Below, in pieces: positions 39,501-52,600 of a stretch of 64,000 nt of DNA; the stretch's first letter is position 1, and each line of letters opens with the position of its first letter. The stretch comes from Aporrectodea caliginosa (lineage: Eukaryota > Annelida > Clitellata > Crassiclitellata > Lumbricidae): positions 487,001 through 551,000 of the forward strand of contig JACEVL010000771.1 of NCBI GenBank assembly GCA_020284085.1. The letters are read 5' to 3'. The position numbers and the translations under genes were made by a program. The notes beneath the pieces were generated by a model. The model saw only the letters and a program-made list of their open reading frames with translations. It was not told the origin of the DNA and searched no databases.

Positions 39501-39857
39501 CTTCCAAGAGAGACAGAAAATGACAGAGAGATGATGCGACACAGACAAAGATAGAAAGCAAGAAAGATAGTATTCTTTCGAAATGCGGATGAAATTAAAT
39601 TGAGGACTAATTAGTAGTCATTCGAATATAATGTGCCATGGGGTTGATAAGATTCTATAGAAGTCACATTCATGCACTCTATGTAAATAAATATGCAGTT
39701 ACACAGAAGTTCACGCATACGAAAGAGACAATAAATACTTTCAAGATTCTTATACGAGAGTGTTGTGGCAAGTTTCGGATTCGTCCTCAGATTCGACAGG
39801 GCTAACGTTAGGTTACTAGCCTAAGTTTCGGACAGCACCATCCCCTATTAAAATCCT

Positions 39858-40530
39858 ATGCAGTTGGACTCACACCGAGAACACAGAGTTGTAGCAAATT
39901 TCTAGGTCAAAACTTAATAAACGCTTGCATTTTATAGGATACTGGCAAGTGTAGGCCTAGATGAGTAAAGAAAATTCGAGTAGGCCTAAGCTTGTAAAGT
40001 CAACTTTTTTGGATTCACGGTCTGTGGCCACCAAGCGTCCATTTTAGACCTCCGTTGTTCCTTGCTCGGTAGACACAACTCGGAGTTCTTCACAGTTGAG
40101 GAAAGAATCAGTTAATCGGAATAGCAATCAATCTAATTCAGATAAATCGTCAGAAATGTCAGCTCTGCTCCATCAAGCGTTAACCGCTGAACAAACACGC
40201 CAACAGCATACAGTATTTCTTATTTATTGAACATAGATGGGATTGTTCGAATTTGACAGCCTGTAATTATTAATGGTTTGACACGTTAGGTCAAGTATAA
40301 TTTTCATATATAGTACATGACGGCATTTATCATTTGTGGCGTTACTTCAAGTAGGCTCTATCATGTATGATCAATTGATCATACGCTTCGACCCTGTTGA
40401 ATTATATGGCCACAGGCAATCTAAGGGGTTACAGAAGTGGCCAAAGCTTGTTTGAAACCGAATGCGACGAGAAGCACTGCAACTCTCCTAATGCAGCGCT
40501 TTATAAACACTCGTCAATATACCCAGAAAG
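39858..40530 (+). pseudogene. Decayed copy of EGF terminal-exon region, unit 2
   Basis: Homologous to 14583-15260 and to units 1 and 3 (ACACCGAGAACAC, CAAGCGTCCATTTTAGACCTCC, CACAACTCGGAGTTCTTCAC). The reading frame has stops and frameshifts. Confidence 0.7.
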
Positions 40531-40802
40531 CCATCGAGACCGTGTCATATAATATTATGTCGACAAGGCGTTTTTAGAAACCTTCCACAGTGCTTAAAGG
40601 ATTTTACTGTAATCATCGTGAAACATCATTTCTTCATCTGAATAGCCAGGAAATAATTTTACCTAATGCAAAGTAAAGTGTCTTACCTATACATATAACC
40701 CAGGACATAGCAGATATCACTTGGCAGGTTTGATGCTGACAGTACTGTTGCTATAGGAAAGGACAAACTACGCATTCGAACTGCGTAATGCACTGCTAAA
40801 AC

Positions 40803-40828
40803 TATTATTATTATTATTATTATTATTA

Positions 40829-40925
<97 letters not shown>
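40803..40925. repeat. (ATT)n microsatellite at unit 2/3 junction
   Basis: About 40 ATT units with one GTT interruption, at the same relative position as 27247-27495 and 58354-58565. Confidence 0.97.
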
Positions 40926-40926
<1 letters not shown>

Positions 40927-41583
40927 TCATTATTATCATTGGCACGTGCTTGCGCGAGCGTATAAATATTGATAAGTATCAAATTTTTCTTCAAATTTGA
41001 TGCATTTCAAGAGATTAGGCTTACATATTGATAATTTTATCGCTAATCAATATACGAAAGTGACAGCATCCCATTAAACTGAGCCAATTAATTTGGATAA
41101 ATATCAAATCAGCTTTCGTATTCGTCTTAGTTAATCAGATAACGAATTCATATCCCTAATCAGTTTAATTTAAATTCTTGTCACGAACATACAACAGTAG
41201 AAATTACGGAAGTCAAAAAGTTGATATGCCGTTGATTACACGTATTGTAATATCCTTCGTAAAATATAAAAGTTCAGCTGGCTATGTTAATTCATCATTT
41301 TAAATTAAAACAACTGCATCTATTTTAAGCCTGACGAATTCGTAACATAGTCACAAATGTTTCCTGAAGTTCTTGCAACACGTAACAGGTTGAAAGTCAG
41401 AATTCAAAACGGTAAGTAAGTTTTTTTATTTGGGTTGAAGAAGAGCTAGACTTGAAAAGGCTTGTAGTGGAAAAGCTATAATGTACGAACATTCCGCTAT
41501 TATTTTAACTAGACCGAAAGACTTCATCTAGGACCCGAGCGACAGCATTTTGATTTGTTGTTCGTTAACTAAACACATATTAG
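40926..41583. other. Junction spacer, no gene recognised
   Basis: AT-rich sequence with no homologue seen elsewhere in the window. Homology to the start of unit 2 resumes at about 41584 (CCTTTGACTATTTGACAT, as at 28092). Confidence 0.5.
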
Positions 41584-42249
41584 GCCTTTGACTATTTGAC
41601 ATTCTCTGTTAAATATTTTCTGTCTTACCGTATTTTGGTCAAATTCCATTTGCTCCTTTGTTTCTCCTCCTAAATTCCTCCGACACCAGTCACTATATCC
41701 ACTGTTCACGAAGAAAATTTGCAGAAGCCTTTGATGCAATGTTACATGACAACTTGATTATTCAGTGACTTTGAGTCACTACTTGAATATATATGAATTC
41801 CTCTTCTTATGAAGTAGTTATTATTGAAGACTATTATTCATATTGATATATATTGTCACTAATAATTCTGTAGCATTTCTGGATTTGATGGAAAGGTTTA
41901 GTATATAAAATTTCTTACATGTGTTAAAGTCCACACATCAGACGTCTTGACGACAAATCGCTCTGATTCGTAATCGTTTCATTCTGTTACTTCTGCCGAA
42001 TCATATTAACCCTGTTGCGATACATGCTCATTGGGTTATTTTCTTTGAGTTTGCTAGCTGGGCCGATCATCTCAGCTGGAAACACCTTTGGTGGGATAAA
42101 CAGAAATCTGTCAAGTTTAGGCAGACGTACAGGAACAACAGACATTCAGAAACACACAAAGCGACATGCACCTTGTTGTTTACATTTGCTTGACTGCTGT
42201 GCTTGGGACAAGGTATCAAGTGTTTCGATCAATTCGCATGCTCTTCTTT

Positions 42250-42338
42250 TGGTTAATCCCACTTACAGGTGCAGCTACTGAATTGATTCTCATTGGTTGG
42301 AGTTCGTTTCTAATTACTGACTTCTTGACAGCAGAACA
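42250..42338 (+). promoter_or_regulatory. Shared upstream block of vWA gene V3
   Basis: TTTGGTTAATCCCACTTACAG and CTTCTTGACAGCAGAACA match the V2 upstream block closely. The CGCTGAGAG word is degraded here. Confidence 0.4.
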
Positions 42339-45300
42339 ATGTCAACCAGACTCTTGCTGATTGCCATATTGGCAGCTGGACGTAGCGTTTCCAGCGAGGG
42401 TAGGTGTTTGTAAAAATTTGCTCTGGACGAAACAGAAGAATAAACAGAGTAGTTTTAGGAGGAACTTGTAGAGGAGAAAAGGAATAACAGAAATAGGCTG
42501 AATATAAGGAAATGAATACTAAATTTATTGAAGAGAAAATGAGAAAAATGAATAAAGTCTTTTACTAATTCATCGTTTATCCTCGCAAACGCATGTGCTC
42601 TGGGTCCATAGTGTAGTCGTTTTATAAGCCTATAGTTTCACAAATTATTTACTCGTTATTTTGGAGGTAAAGACTTTGAAATACTATAGAAGAATTTTGG
42701 TACACTGGCACTAATCTTGAATGCACTGAGGAAATTTCAGATGTGTCGCTCACTCATTTCATTTCATCAGTTTGTTCACAAAAGCTGGACCTTGTTTTCC
42801 TCATTGACGGAAGTATCTGTGGTGAAACTGAATCGTGTCCAGACTGGATATACTTGCTTCAGTTCGTTAGGAATATAGTCGCCAGCTTTAACATTGGACC
42901 AGACGCCACAAGGGTCGCACTCATCACGGTCTCCAGTGAGGGGAAATTGGAATGGAACTTCGACCAGTAGGTTGAAAATTGAAATTGATGTGATTTAACA
43001 ATTCATATTGAGATTTGGGGATTTAGCACTAATGCTGCTTGACTCCAATGTTATGCAAGCATATATGAGTGCATGTATGTTGCATGTGTAAATTCATGCG
43101 TGTTTATGCGTCTGTATAATATTATATGTTTGTGGCCTATGCCTGTGCGTTTGTGGGACACGGTGGTTATTGGTTACAGCGCTGGCCATCTAACACGGAG
43201 AGCACGGGCTCTTACCTACCTTGAAACCGGTAGTCATCATCATCGCCTGCGGCGTACTATATACTCCCAGGATAATATTCCCTGAGGCTAACCCTTTTCC
43301 AAGACACGCAGCCAAATGACAGTCGAGGATATATGCAAAATAAAGTGTAGTTGTCGCTGATCAGCTTCCAACGTTATAGAACAATTCCTTTACTCACATT
43401 TTGCTCCGGGCCATCGTGTGTTTCTTCATTAGATTGCGAATAAATGACTAATAATAATGAATACGTATGTGAGACTCAATTATAGCCGATTGGTTATTTG
43501 AGTCTGTTCCCAAATCGAACAAAATCATTTTAATTGATGTTAGTTCCCTGAGTGTCTGATTAACAAGGCATCAACCGATGACGCTCCGAAACCAGGTCAA
43601 CGTCCAGAAGAAGATCAGTCGACTAAGGCATGTGCTGGATAAGCAATGTGAAAAATGTAGGTTTATTGTTATTATTATTAAAGTTGAAAATGAAATTGCA
43701 TAATCAATCGACTGAGCTGAAGGAATTGATAGATTTAAGTTTGACCAAGGAAAGATAACCGGATGATATGTTTGAATAATTATTAAGTATTCCCATTGAT
43801 TGATGTTTTCGCTATGGTATCAAACTTATCAGCCCTCCTTCCACAGTCACGGACCTTGGCATTCCAGGTATCGTCCGAGCTGTTGAGACTTTTCGTATTG
43901 TATTCTATTTAAGAACCTTTATTTACCCACTATGCCTTTTAGGTGGAATTTTGAGATGGCCCTTAGATATGTGTTGTATGTTGATGGAATTAAAACAGAA
44001 ATGACAATCTTTTAGTTATATTTCACATTTAAGGTCATTTTTGGGATGTTCCAAAAATGGAATGTTGGGTCATTCCCACTAGCATTTTTTTACAATGGCA
44101 GTTCAACATGAATAAACGATACAATATTGGCTTATGCACAATTTATTGAAAACCAGTTTATTTAAAGGTATGAAAACTTTCAAAACAGTTCACTTGAAGT
44201 TTCTTGAGGCACCTGACACATTCTTTGGTAGTGTTTTTCTTCAAAAATTGAAAAAAACAACGAGCCTGACTAATGAGAGGAATGTATTGCTCGACCCCAT
44301 CGCAATGTATCATGGCAACCTTTGACGTGCCTGAGCACTTTTCACAGGATTTACAGTATTGATACTGCTGGAACATGCTACTACATTGTTATCTGACTAC
44401 ATAACAACAACAATTTTGGCATGAGATGTGCATTCTTTCTTGTTTTGCAAACATTCTCTTGTCATTCAGAGGTTCTGTTCTAGTTCGACCATCACGGACG
44501 TAACGGTCGAACTGGAATAGCACATCTGAATGACTGCTGCCCCACACCTCAGCTTAGACGGAAGACTGTAACTAGTAAAAAGATTTGCAAATAATAGCAT
44601 GTGATATGGTTTCCTGTGATGAGTTAGGCAAAATTCATGACAACGCGCTCACAAAAAGGGGTTTATGTGGGTCGCCTACTCCTGCCACAATAAATTGTTG
44701 CTTGATATGGATGAACATCCTATTCATGAATAAGACATCAGATCTTATAACTAAATCTGATTGGCTTTCCTCTTATAAACATCTCTAACCCATGATGTCC
44801 ATAGTTAGGCACCCACCGACTCATAAATGCTAAGTTTGAAATGAACAATTCAAAATTGCAAAGATTTGTGTTACTGATCATATAGTGCAAACTCTGCCAT
44901 AATAGAGAGATCTCTTGTCAGCTGCAATCATGGCAGTACATCCTCCTATCATGGACTTAGACATTGCAGTTGCTATTAGAGTGCATCAGGTACTCAACTG
45001 TGTTGCAGTTATTGCGTTATTTTCTAAAACTCCAATTTAAAATATGTACTAATTATTACAAAATCAGTGTTAAAACATTGGCATATATAAGGGGTTTTAC
45101 GGGGTGGGGTCACCCTAAATAAATTTCCGACATTTTTTCTATGCAATTATATGCGAAATACAAAAAACTGAACTTTTTCGACCGTTTCCAATGGAAACCC
45201 CCGAAAACTTATTAACCCCCCGAAATTTTTTTCTGGCTACGCCCCTGGTTAAAAATAATTTAAATTAAACATAATATTAAAAACAAATTAATGATACATG

Positions 45301-48300
45301 CAACAATCCAGCAGTATATACTGACAAATTATGAACAAGGCACACAATCACCTCATGTTGGAATTATACTAATGAGAGTGCCCCAACGTTCCAAAAATGG
45401 AACATGCTTCAAAACTCGTTTTTTTCTTCTAGAGTTTTGCTTCTTTTTACATTCTCCATTCTTAGATCTTTCATTTGATGTGAAAATATAATAAATTTAC
45501 CAAGGCAGAATTTTTTTTTAACATTACAAATTATGTTCCAAAAATGGAACGTTGGTTAAATAAAGGTTAAAGATCTATAAAGCGCTTCTCACAGTGCACA
45601 GTGCGCACCAATCAGAGGCGCTCCCAGTGCGAAAGTCCTCTTGAATAAAGACAAGTTTGAGGTAGCGAAAAGATGTAGCAGGATTACCACATAGCATGGT
45701 GGTGCGAACAAAGGGGTAAGTTGATTCCATAGCGAAGGGACAATGTAGGCAAAGGCACGGGACTGGGCTATGGCTGTTCTTACACGATTATCAAAAAGGT
45801 CAAGACGATCCGAAGAGCGTAGTGGGCGAAGGGAAGCAGCCTAGGTAGGCCGACGTATTGAGTCACAGAGGTATTTCGGGTCAAGACCTAGGTAGGATCG
45901 GCAAATGAGGACAAGTAGGCTACCTTTAAATGGATGCGTACAGTAAGAGTAACACCTAGGTTTAGAGAGTGACATGGGGAATTTCCCCGCGGGGAAACCG
46001 CGGTAACCGCGGTAAATCCCGCGGTAATGGGGACAACAATTGCGGTAATACCGCGGTAATGGGGACAAAAATTGCGGCAATACCGCGGTAATGGGGTTTA
46101 CTCTCGCGGTAATACCGCGGTAATGGGGAATGAGCCGGCAATAAACCCGGGTGATGTTGAGAACTTGAGAACTGATAAGGAGAGTTTATTAGTTTCTGAA
46201 GCCTACTAGTCAGAAATAGTCAGGACTTGGTTAATGCAAACTGTCCATAAGATAATAACAGACTAATGCAGTCAACAATACAAATAGTTTTGTAAGCTAA
46301 AAACTGTTATTTTTTAATTTGAATTTGTGTAAACTTTTTGCGGGGAATGTGATGTCGTCCTGCGGGGATGGGGTGGGGATGGGGAGCAAACCTGCGGGGA
46401 TGGGGTGGGATGGGGAGCAAACCTGCGGGGATGGGGGGGATGGGGACAAACCCTGCGGGGATGGGGTGGGATGGGGACGACTAACTTGGTGCGGGGTGGG
46501 GATGGGGACGAGATTGTCTCCCCATGTCACTCTCTACCTAGGTTACGAACAGAGGTTGAAAAGGCATGGGATGGAAGACTTTCGTCCAAAAGAGAATAGT
46601 CCGTCTTAGCATGACTTTATCTAATTTTGGCCTTGATTTTGTCGGATGCCTAGGCAGTAACTGTTGTCCACAACAATGGCTATCTGTGGCTGATTATGAT
46701 GTATGTCCTTTAAGGCATTCCTCTTGTCAGTCACATAACGTACGAAACTCGATAAAGGCCTAATGAAAACATCCATACATGAAATGACCTACATACACAT
46801 CCACACACATCAGAACATGACCAAACATCCATCCATATGCTGTAAGGCAAGACAATCAATGTATGGCCAGCGCATTCCTGTTGCGCATGGCCTCACGGGT
46901 CCGCAGCTTTATGATGTAGTACGTGCAACAACAGTGGCTCTTACTCTATGCTGCCCCGGTGTAGGAGGCAGGGTGGACTCTAGGCACATTTTGTACTCTA
47001 GAGTCCATGATACCTTTAGGCACCGTAAACTTTAGAGTGCAATTGAATTAAATTAATCGTAATAGTAATCTCCAAGCTTCTATAGCGCCACTCGAAAGCC
47101 AAGCGCAGGACGCCAGCTTATTCACGAGCGCTGCGTCTAGTCAGAGGGGTTGTCCAAAAGCGTAGTCAACGGGAGATCCGAGTCCGGTTTCCAGAGGATC
47201 AGAGAGGGCACAGGAGATGTTAAGGTGGGTGTCTTTAGGTCGAGGATTGGAAGGTACAAGAAGAAACGATAGTCTTAAACAACTTTTATAAAGTTTTTTT
47301 AGCACGATCGGGACGCATGATGCTTATTTATCGAACATACCACTGAATAAAGAGAGCCTCCGTAGCAACCCTCGTCAAGATCAGCCTCAGCCTCCTTAGC
47401 AACCAGCCTACTAAGCAACCAACCTCCAAAGCATTTGTCCTTAACAACCATTCTTCTTAGCAACCAACCTTTGAGGCAAGCAGCCTCTACGTCATCCTCA
47501 ACCTCTGTAGCACCCAGTTTCAAAGTCAGACTCATCCTCTTTACCAACAAGCCCATTAACAACCGGCCTCTTTAGCAACCTTCTTAGCAACCGTCTTTTT
47601 TAGCAACCGGCCTTCTTAACAGCCAAACTTCTTAACAACCAGTCGCAAGGTCAGCCTCAACCTCTTTAGCAACCACCTTCAATGTCGGTCTAGGCATGTT
47701 TAGCAACCAGCCTCAGTCTCTTTAGCACCGTCCTTCATATAAGAACCAGCCACATTAGTAACCAGTCTCTTTAGCAGCCAACAATGAGCCTCAGTAGCAA
47801 TCGCCCCGCATAGCAGCCAATCTCCTAAGCAACTACCTTCCTTAGCAACCGCCCTCCTTAGTAACAAGTCTTCCTTAGCAACCGCCTTCCTTAGCATACA
47901 AGTCTGAGGCTGGTATTGAAGCTAGTTTCTAAGGAGATTAGCTGCTAGAAAGGCTGATTGCTACGTAGGCTGGTTCTTAAGGAAGCTCGTTGTTTAGACA
48001 TTCTATAGCTAATGACGTTGGGCTAACCTACATTAACTACTAGGGAGATTGGTTGCTAAGAACAGTGATTTCTGAAGGCCGGTTGCTAAGAAGGATGGTT
48101 GATAAGATTGATTACTAAGAAGATTGTTTGCTAAGTTGTGCGGTTTCCAAAGACGCTGGTTGTTAATGATGCTGAGGTTGACCTTGAAGCTTGCTGTTAA
48201 AGAGATTGGTTGCATAGAACATTTTTTGCTAAGGAGACTGGTTGCTAAAGATGCTGGTTGATATGGAGGCAGATTGCTGAAGAGGCCGAGGCTGATTTTA

Positions 48301-49613
48301 AGTCCGGCTGCTAATAAGTATTGCATGTCGTGTTTCGAATTGTTAGCATTATCCATGGTGTATAACATGTTAGTTTGTCTTTATTATTATTTGAAATTAA
48401 AATTGTATTAACGTTTAATGCATAAGTTAACTCTAAACCGGAAGTATAGCTAAATCGGAACTTTGCAATAACAATAGTTCTAACCAAACTAGAGTACACA
48501 ATGCCTGGGCTAGTGTGGAATCTAGGGTACAAATCACTTGCATAATGTAGATTGTGCCTACGAATAATTTAGCCTCTATAGAAGAATAATTGCTTCACTT
48601 TCGATAAATTAAACTAGAAAATTTCATAAGGTATTTAATTGATGTCTTGTTATTTGTTATTAAAAATATAGCTGCTGTCAATTTCGCTTCCATTTTAGAG
48701 TCTGAATAATTTCTATGGCCAAACTAGAGTATGCAATACTTGAAGTAGTGTGGAATCTAGAGTACAAATCATCTACAGAGAGTACGTTGTACCTAAGTAT
48801 AATGTACTCTAGAGTACGTTGTGCCTTCTACCTAGGTATTATGTACTCTAGAGTACGTTGTGCCTAGGTATTATGTACTCTCAAGAACGTTGTATGATGT
48901 TCTCTAGAGAACGATGTGCCTAGGTATTATGTACTCTAGACTATAATAGAGTACGTTGTGCCTAGGTATTATGTACTCTAGAGTACGTTGCGCCTAGGAA
49001 TGATGTACTCTAGAGTACGTTTTAGCCTAGAGTCCACCTTACCTGCCACACCGGCATGGTGGGGGTTTGAGGGACAACAGTATAGATGCCGACTTCAGTT
49101 AGTAATAAGCAAGCTAATCCGCCTCCGGTATACCGTTCTGACGACTACCCAAAATTTGAGCGACTTTGTCTTGAAGCTGACACCCGTTTTCTCTGCGGTC
49201 CTGATGAACCAGGGCCACTTACTGCATAGTTTACTTCAACCAAAAAGCCCCAACAATATTCCCTGCAACCGAGATCGAACGACCATTGTGTACCTCTTGC
49301 AGATAATTTACAACGCAAGATGTTTATTGTCAGAATGTTGTACTCATATTGACAGTTGATTGTTGTTAAGATGTATGTACACCAGAGTGCGGATTGGCAA
49401 TTGGTTTAATAAAGAACATACTTTCTTACTTACTTACTTTCTTGTCAGTCACATGGCGTTCGAAACTCGATAGAGGCCTAATATAAACATCCATACATGA
49501 AATGGCCAAAATACAAATCCAAACACAACGGAATAACCCCAAAATTATGTAATTATGTGTGTATATGTATGCATGCCTGCATACATGTATGCACGTATGT
49601 ATGTACATACATG

Positions 49614-49645
<32 letters not shown>

Positions 49646-52600
49646 TGTATGTATGTATGTATGTATGTATGTATGTATGTATGTATGTATGTATGTATGT
49701 ATGTATGTATGTATGTATGTATGTATATATGTATGTATGTTCGTATGTATGTATGTGCATGTATGCATGCATGCATGAATATGTATATGTATTGTTGTAT
49801 GTATGTCTATTATTATATGCAGTGATTACCTCTGCGCTAAGAAATTGCTCAATATAATCCAGGGTTAATACATAGCGTTCAAGTAGCGCTACTCTTCTCA
49901 ATGTCTCATGCGTGACGCTTTTTCTATAGATTCCCTGACATGAATTCGCTGTCATCAGCCATTGATAAAGTCGTGCATCCAGGAGAGGAAATCGTCTCGG
50001 TGTTTTCAGTTCAGAATATTCTCACTAGTCTCATCGTCACAGCAATATCGCAGCGATCAGACGCCACCATGGTAGCAATAGCGATCACGGATGGTACTCC
50101 GAGAATGGAATTTGGGATTGCTGTCGCTGCATCTACTGCAATTCAGGCAATTGGAATGAACGTTTTGACGTTATGCGCTACGGATAAATGCGACGTGAAT
50201 TTGATAAGGAGTGTGTCCTCGCCTCCAAGACAGGTGAGCCATTCAATGAATATTACCTTTGAGCATACTGTTCATTAGTGAAGAGGCCTAACTGGTCAAC
50301 CCTACTCCTGATTAGTTTGCCATTTAAACTCAATATTGAAGGGGGAAATGGGTTTGACTAAAAATCTGGGAACTGGAAATTAAGGTAAATCGAAAATCAG
50401 ATTCGTCTAAAATTTGGGAAGGACTACATAGTAATGAGTTCTTGCAACTTACGTTATAGCGCGGGGTAAAGCTGAAGAATTCCTTAGAAAGCGAAAGCAA
50501 TGTATGTATGAATGTTCGTATGCATCATAATGTATATATGACATGCAAGATAAGATTGCTAGTGCAATCGATGAAAATAAATTTTCTCTTGGTATCTTCT
50601 TCGATCTGGCCAAGGCCTTTGATACGGTGGACCATTCTATTCTGTTAACTAAACTTGAAAACTATGGAATACGTGGAGTCCCGTGGTTTAAAAGTTACTT
50701 TGATCAGAGACGCCAATGTGTTTGCTGTAAAGGTAGTCAGTCTAAAACTAAACTTATTACATGTGGTGTTCCACAGGGGTCAATTTTGAGTCCGCTGCTG
50801 TTCTTACTATACATTAATGACTTGCCAAATGCATCTGACCAACTTAACTTTATTCTTTTTGCAGATGACACCAATGTCTTTTTCTCTCATAAATCAATCC
50901 AGTCTCTGCTATCTATTGCCAACACTGAACTTATCCATGTGGCGGAATGGTTTAAGGCTAATAAACTTTCTCTTAGCCTCGGAAAAACTAATTATGTCCT
51001 TTCCCGATCTCATCGGAAACCCGTCCCTGCTACTGATTCCATCCTCTCCATTGACAATATTCCTATTGCTCAAGTAAATTCTTCCAAATTCCTTGGGGTC
51101 TACATTGACCAACATTTAACCTTGAATGATCACATAAGTAACATTTCCACTAAGGTTGCAAAGAACATAGGGATTCTGGCTCGTGTATCCTACCTGTTAC
51201 CTTCTAGAGTTCTACATACACTATATTATTCTCTTGTTTACCCTTACTTGACATACTGTAATATCGCCTGGGCCTCCAATTATTCCTCTCGTCTGAATAG
51301 GCTATCTATATTACAGAGACGAGTTGTACGTATTATTGCTGGGAGATCATTGATAACTAGCACAGCAAGTAGATTTAGTATACTACGAATACTTAATATC
51401 CCTCAGATAAATAAATTACAAATCTATGAATTTATGCATCTATGAATTTATGCATCGCTTCGCTAACATAAGCTCTTCCCCTATCTTCAGTCGCTACTTC
51501 TCTAAGATCTCTGATACACATTCTCATTATACAAGATCTCTCGATAACTTTGATGGAACCTATGCCCGCACTAACACTCGTTATTTTACCTTAAGATGTG
51601 CTGGTCCTTCTGTCTGGAATAACCTACCAAAGTCACTGCGCACTCTTCCGAATCTTGCCCTATTTAAAAAAGAGGTCAGAGCCTACCTCCTTGACAATAG
51701 TCAATGCGTTATCTAAATATGGTTATTATTCATTGTTATACCACAATAATATTAGTTAAGTGAACTAGTTAAGTGTTGTTAGTTAAGCCAGTTATTCTCA
51801 TTTTTTCTGACAATGCTATTTGTGTTGACTATACTCAGCTGTCATCCCTCTGCTAACATGGTAAACGGGTATCCCTAACTTAGCGGGACTTCAGTCCCTT
51901 CTGGGAACCCGATTGTTTCCCTCAAATGTTAATAAGATAATCATGTGATCTGTCTGTTTTAATTTCCAAACTTATGATAGTTAATTATGATTATTCTGGA
52001 TCACTACTTGTAAACTATTCTATGGAAACAATAAAAGGATTGATTGATTGATTGATGTATGCATGTATGTATAGTTGTATACATTATGTAGGCATGTATA
52101 ATTGTATATAATTACATAATTGATTGATTGATTGAGGTTCCTTTTGCTCGTACTGCAACAATGCAGAACCGAGCTTTTTCTGTGGCAGGACCAATGATCT
52201 GGAATGGTCTTCCTCTAGAGCTGCGTCTACACCCTGGGAGTCTGCCTGAAACTGTCCTTACTAAACTCAAAACTGTTCTTTTTGGGCGCGTTGGAGTCGG
52301 GAGCGCCTCTGAGTAGTAGGCGCTATATAAATTCCCGAATGAATGAATAATTATATAAAAATGTATTTATACATGTCTGCATGCATACATGCATATACAC
52401 TGTGTCCACGATAAAGTAGACCCCTAGACTTTGTTAAATATCTTGGTCAATTGTACTACTATAGATACTAAATTTGGTGCACATGAACTTCAGTCTATTC
52501 TATCTAAACCCTGCAAATTTTATTACAATTGATGCAACGGTTACGATGATATACCCTTATGAAATTGGGTGGTTCAGGAACCAAGTTACCAACACGTAAA

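Larger units (their letters stand above)
46956..49054. mobile_element. Foldback-like element with repeated arms
   Basis: Ends are inverted: CCGGTGTAGGAGGCAGGGTG at the left and, read on the reverse strand, CCGGTGTGGCAGGTAAGGTG at the right. Both are followed by GACTCTAGG and TACTCTAGAG. The interior left part (47380-47900) has many CTTAGCAACC words and the right part (47930-48310) many GGTTGCTAAG words, so the centre can fold on itself. No transposase is seen. Confidence 0.65.

Noticed and set aside
42015..42360. Frames of 64-88 codons just upstream of V3.
   Set aside because: No domain, not conserved as open frames in the V2 counterpart, and they overlap the upstream/5' UTR block.
46297..46599. 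Gly/Asp/Trp-rich and Pro/Ser-rich frames.
   Set aside because: Translations of the GGGGATGGGG repeats in the hAT-type MITE.
47299..48368. Frames rich in LLRRMVVK or LATNLLS repeats.
   Set aside because: Translations of CTTAGCAACC-type repeats in the foldback-like element.
49426..49955. MYVCMYVC and TYIHTYIH frames.
   Set aside because: Translation of the (ATGT)n tract on both strands.
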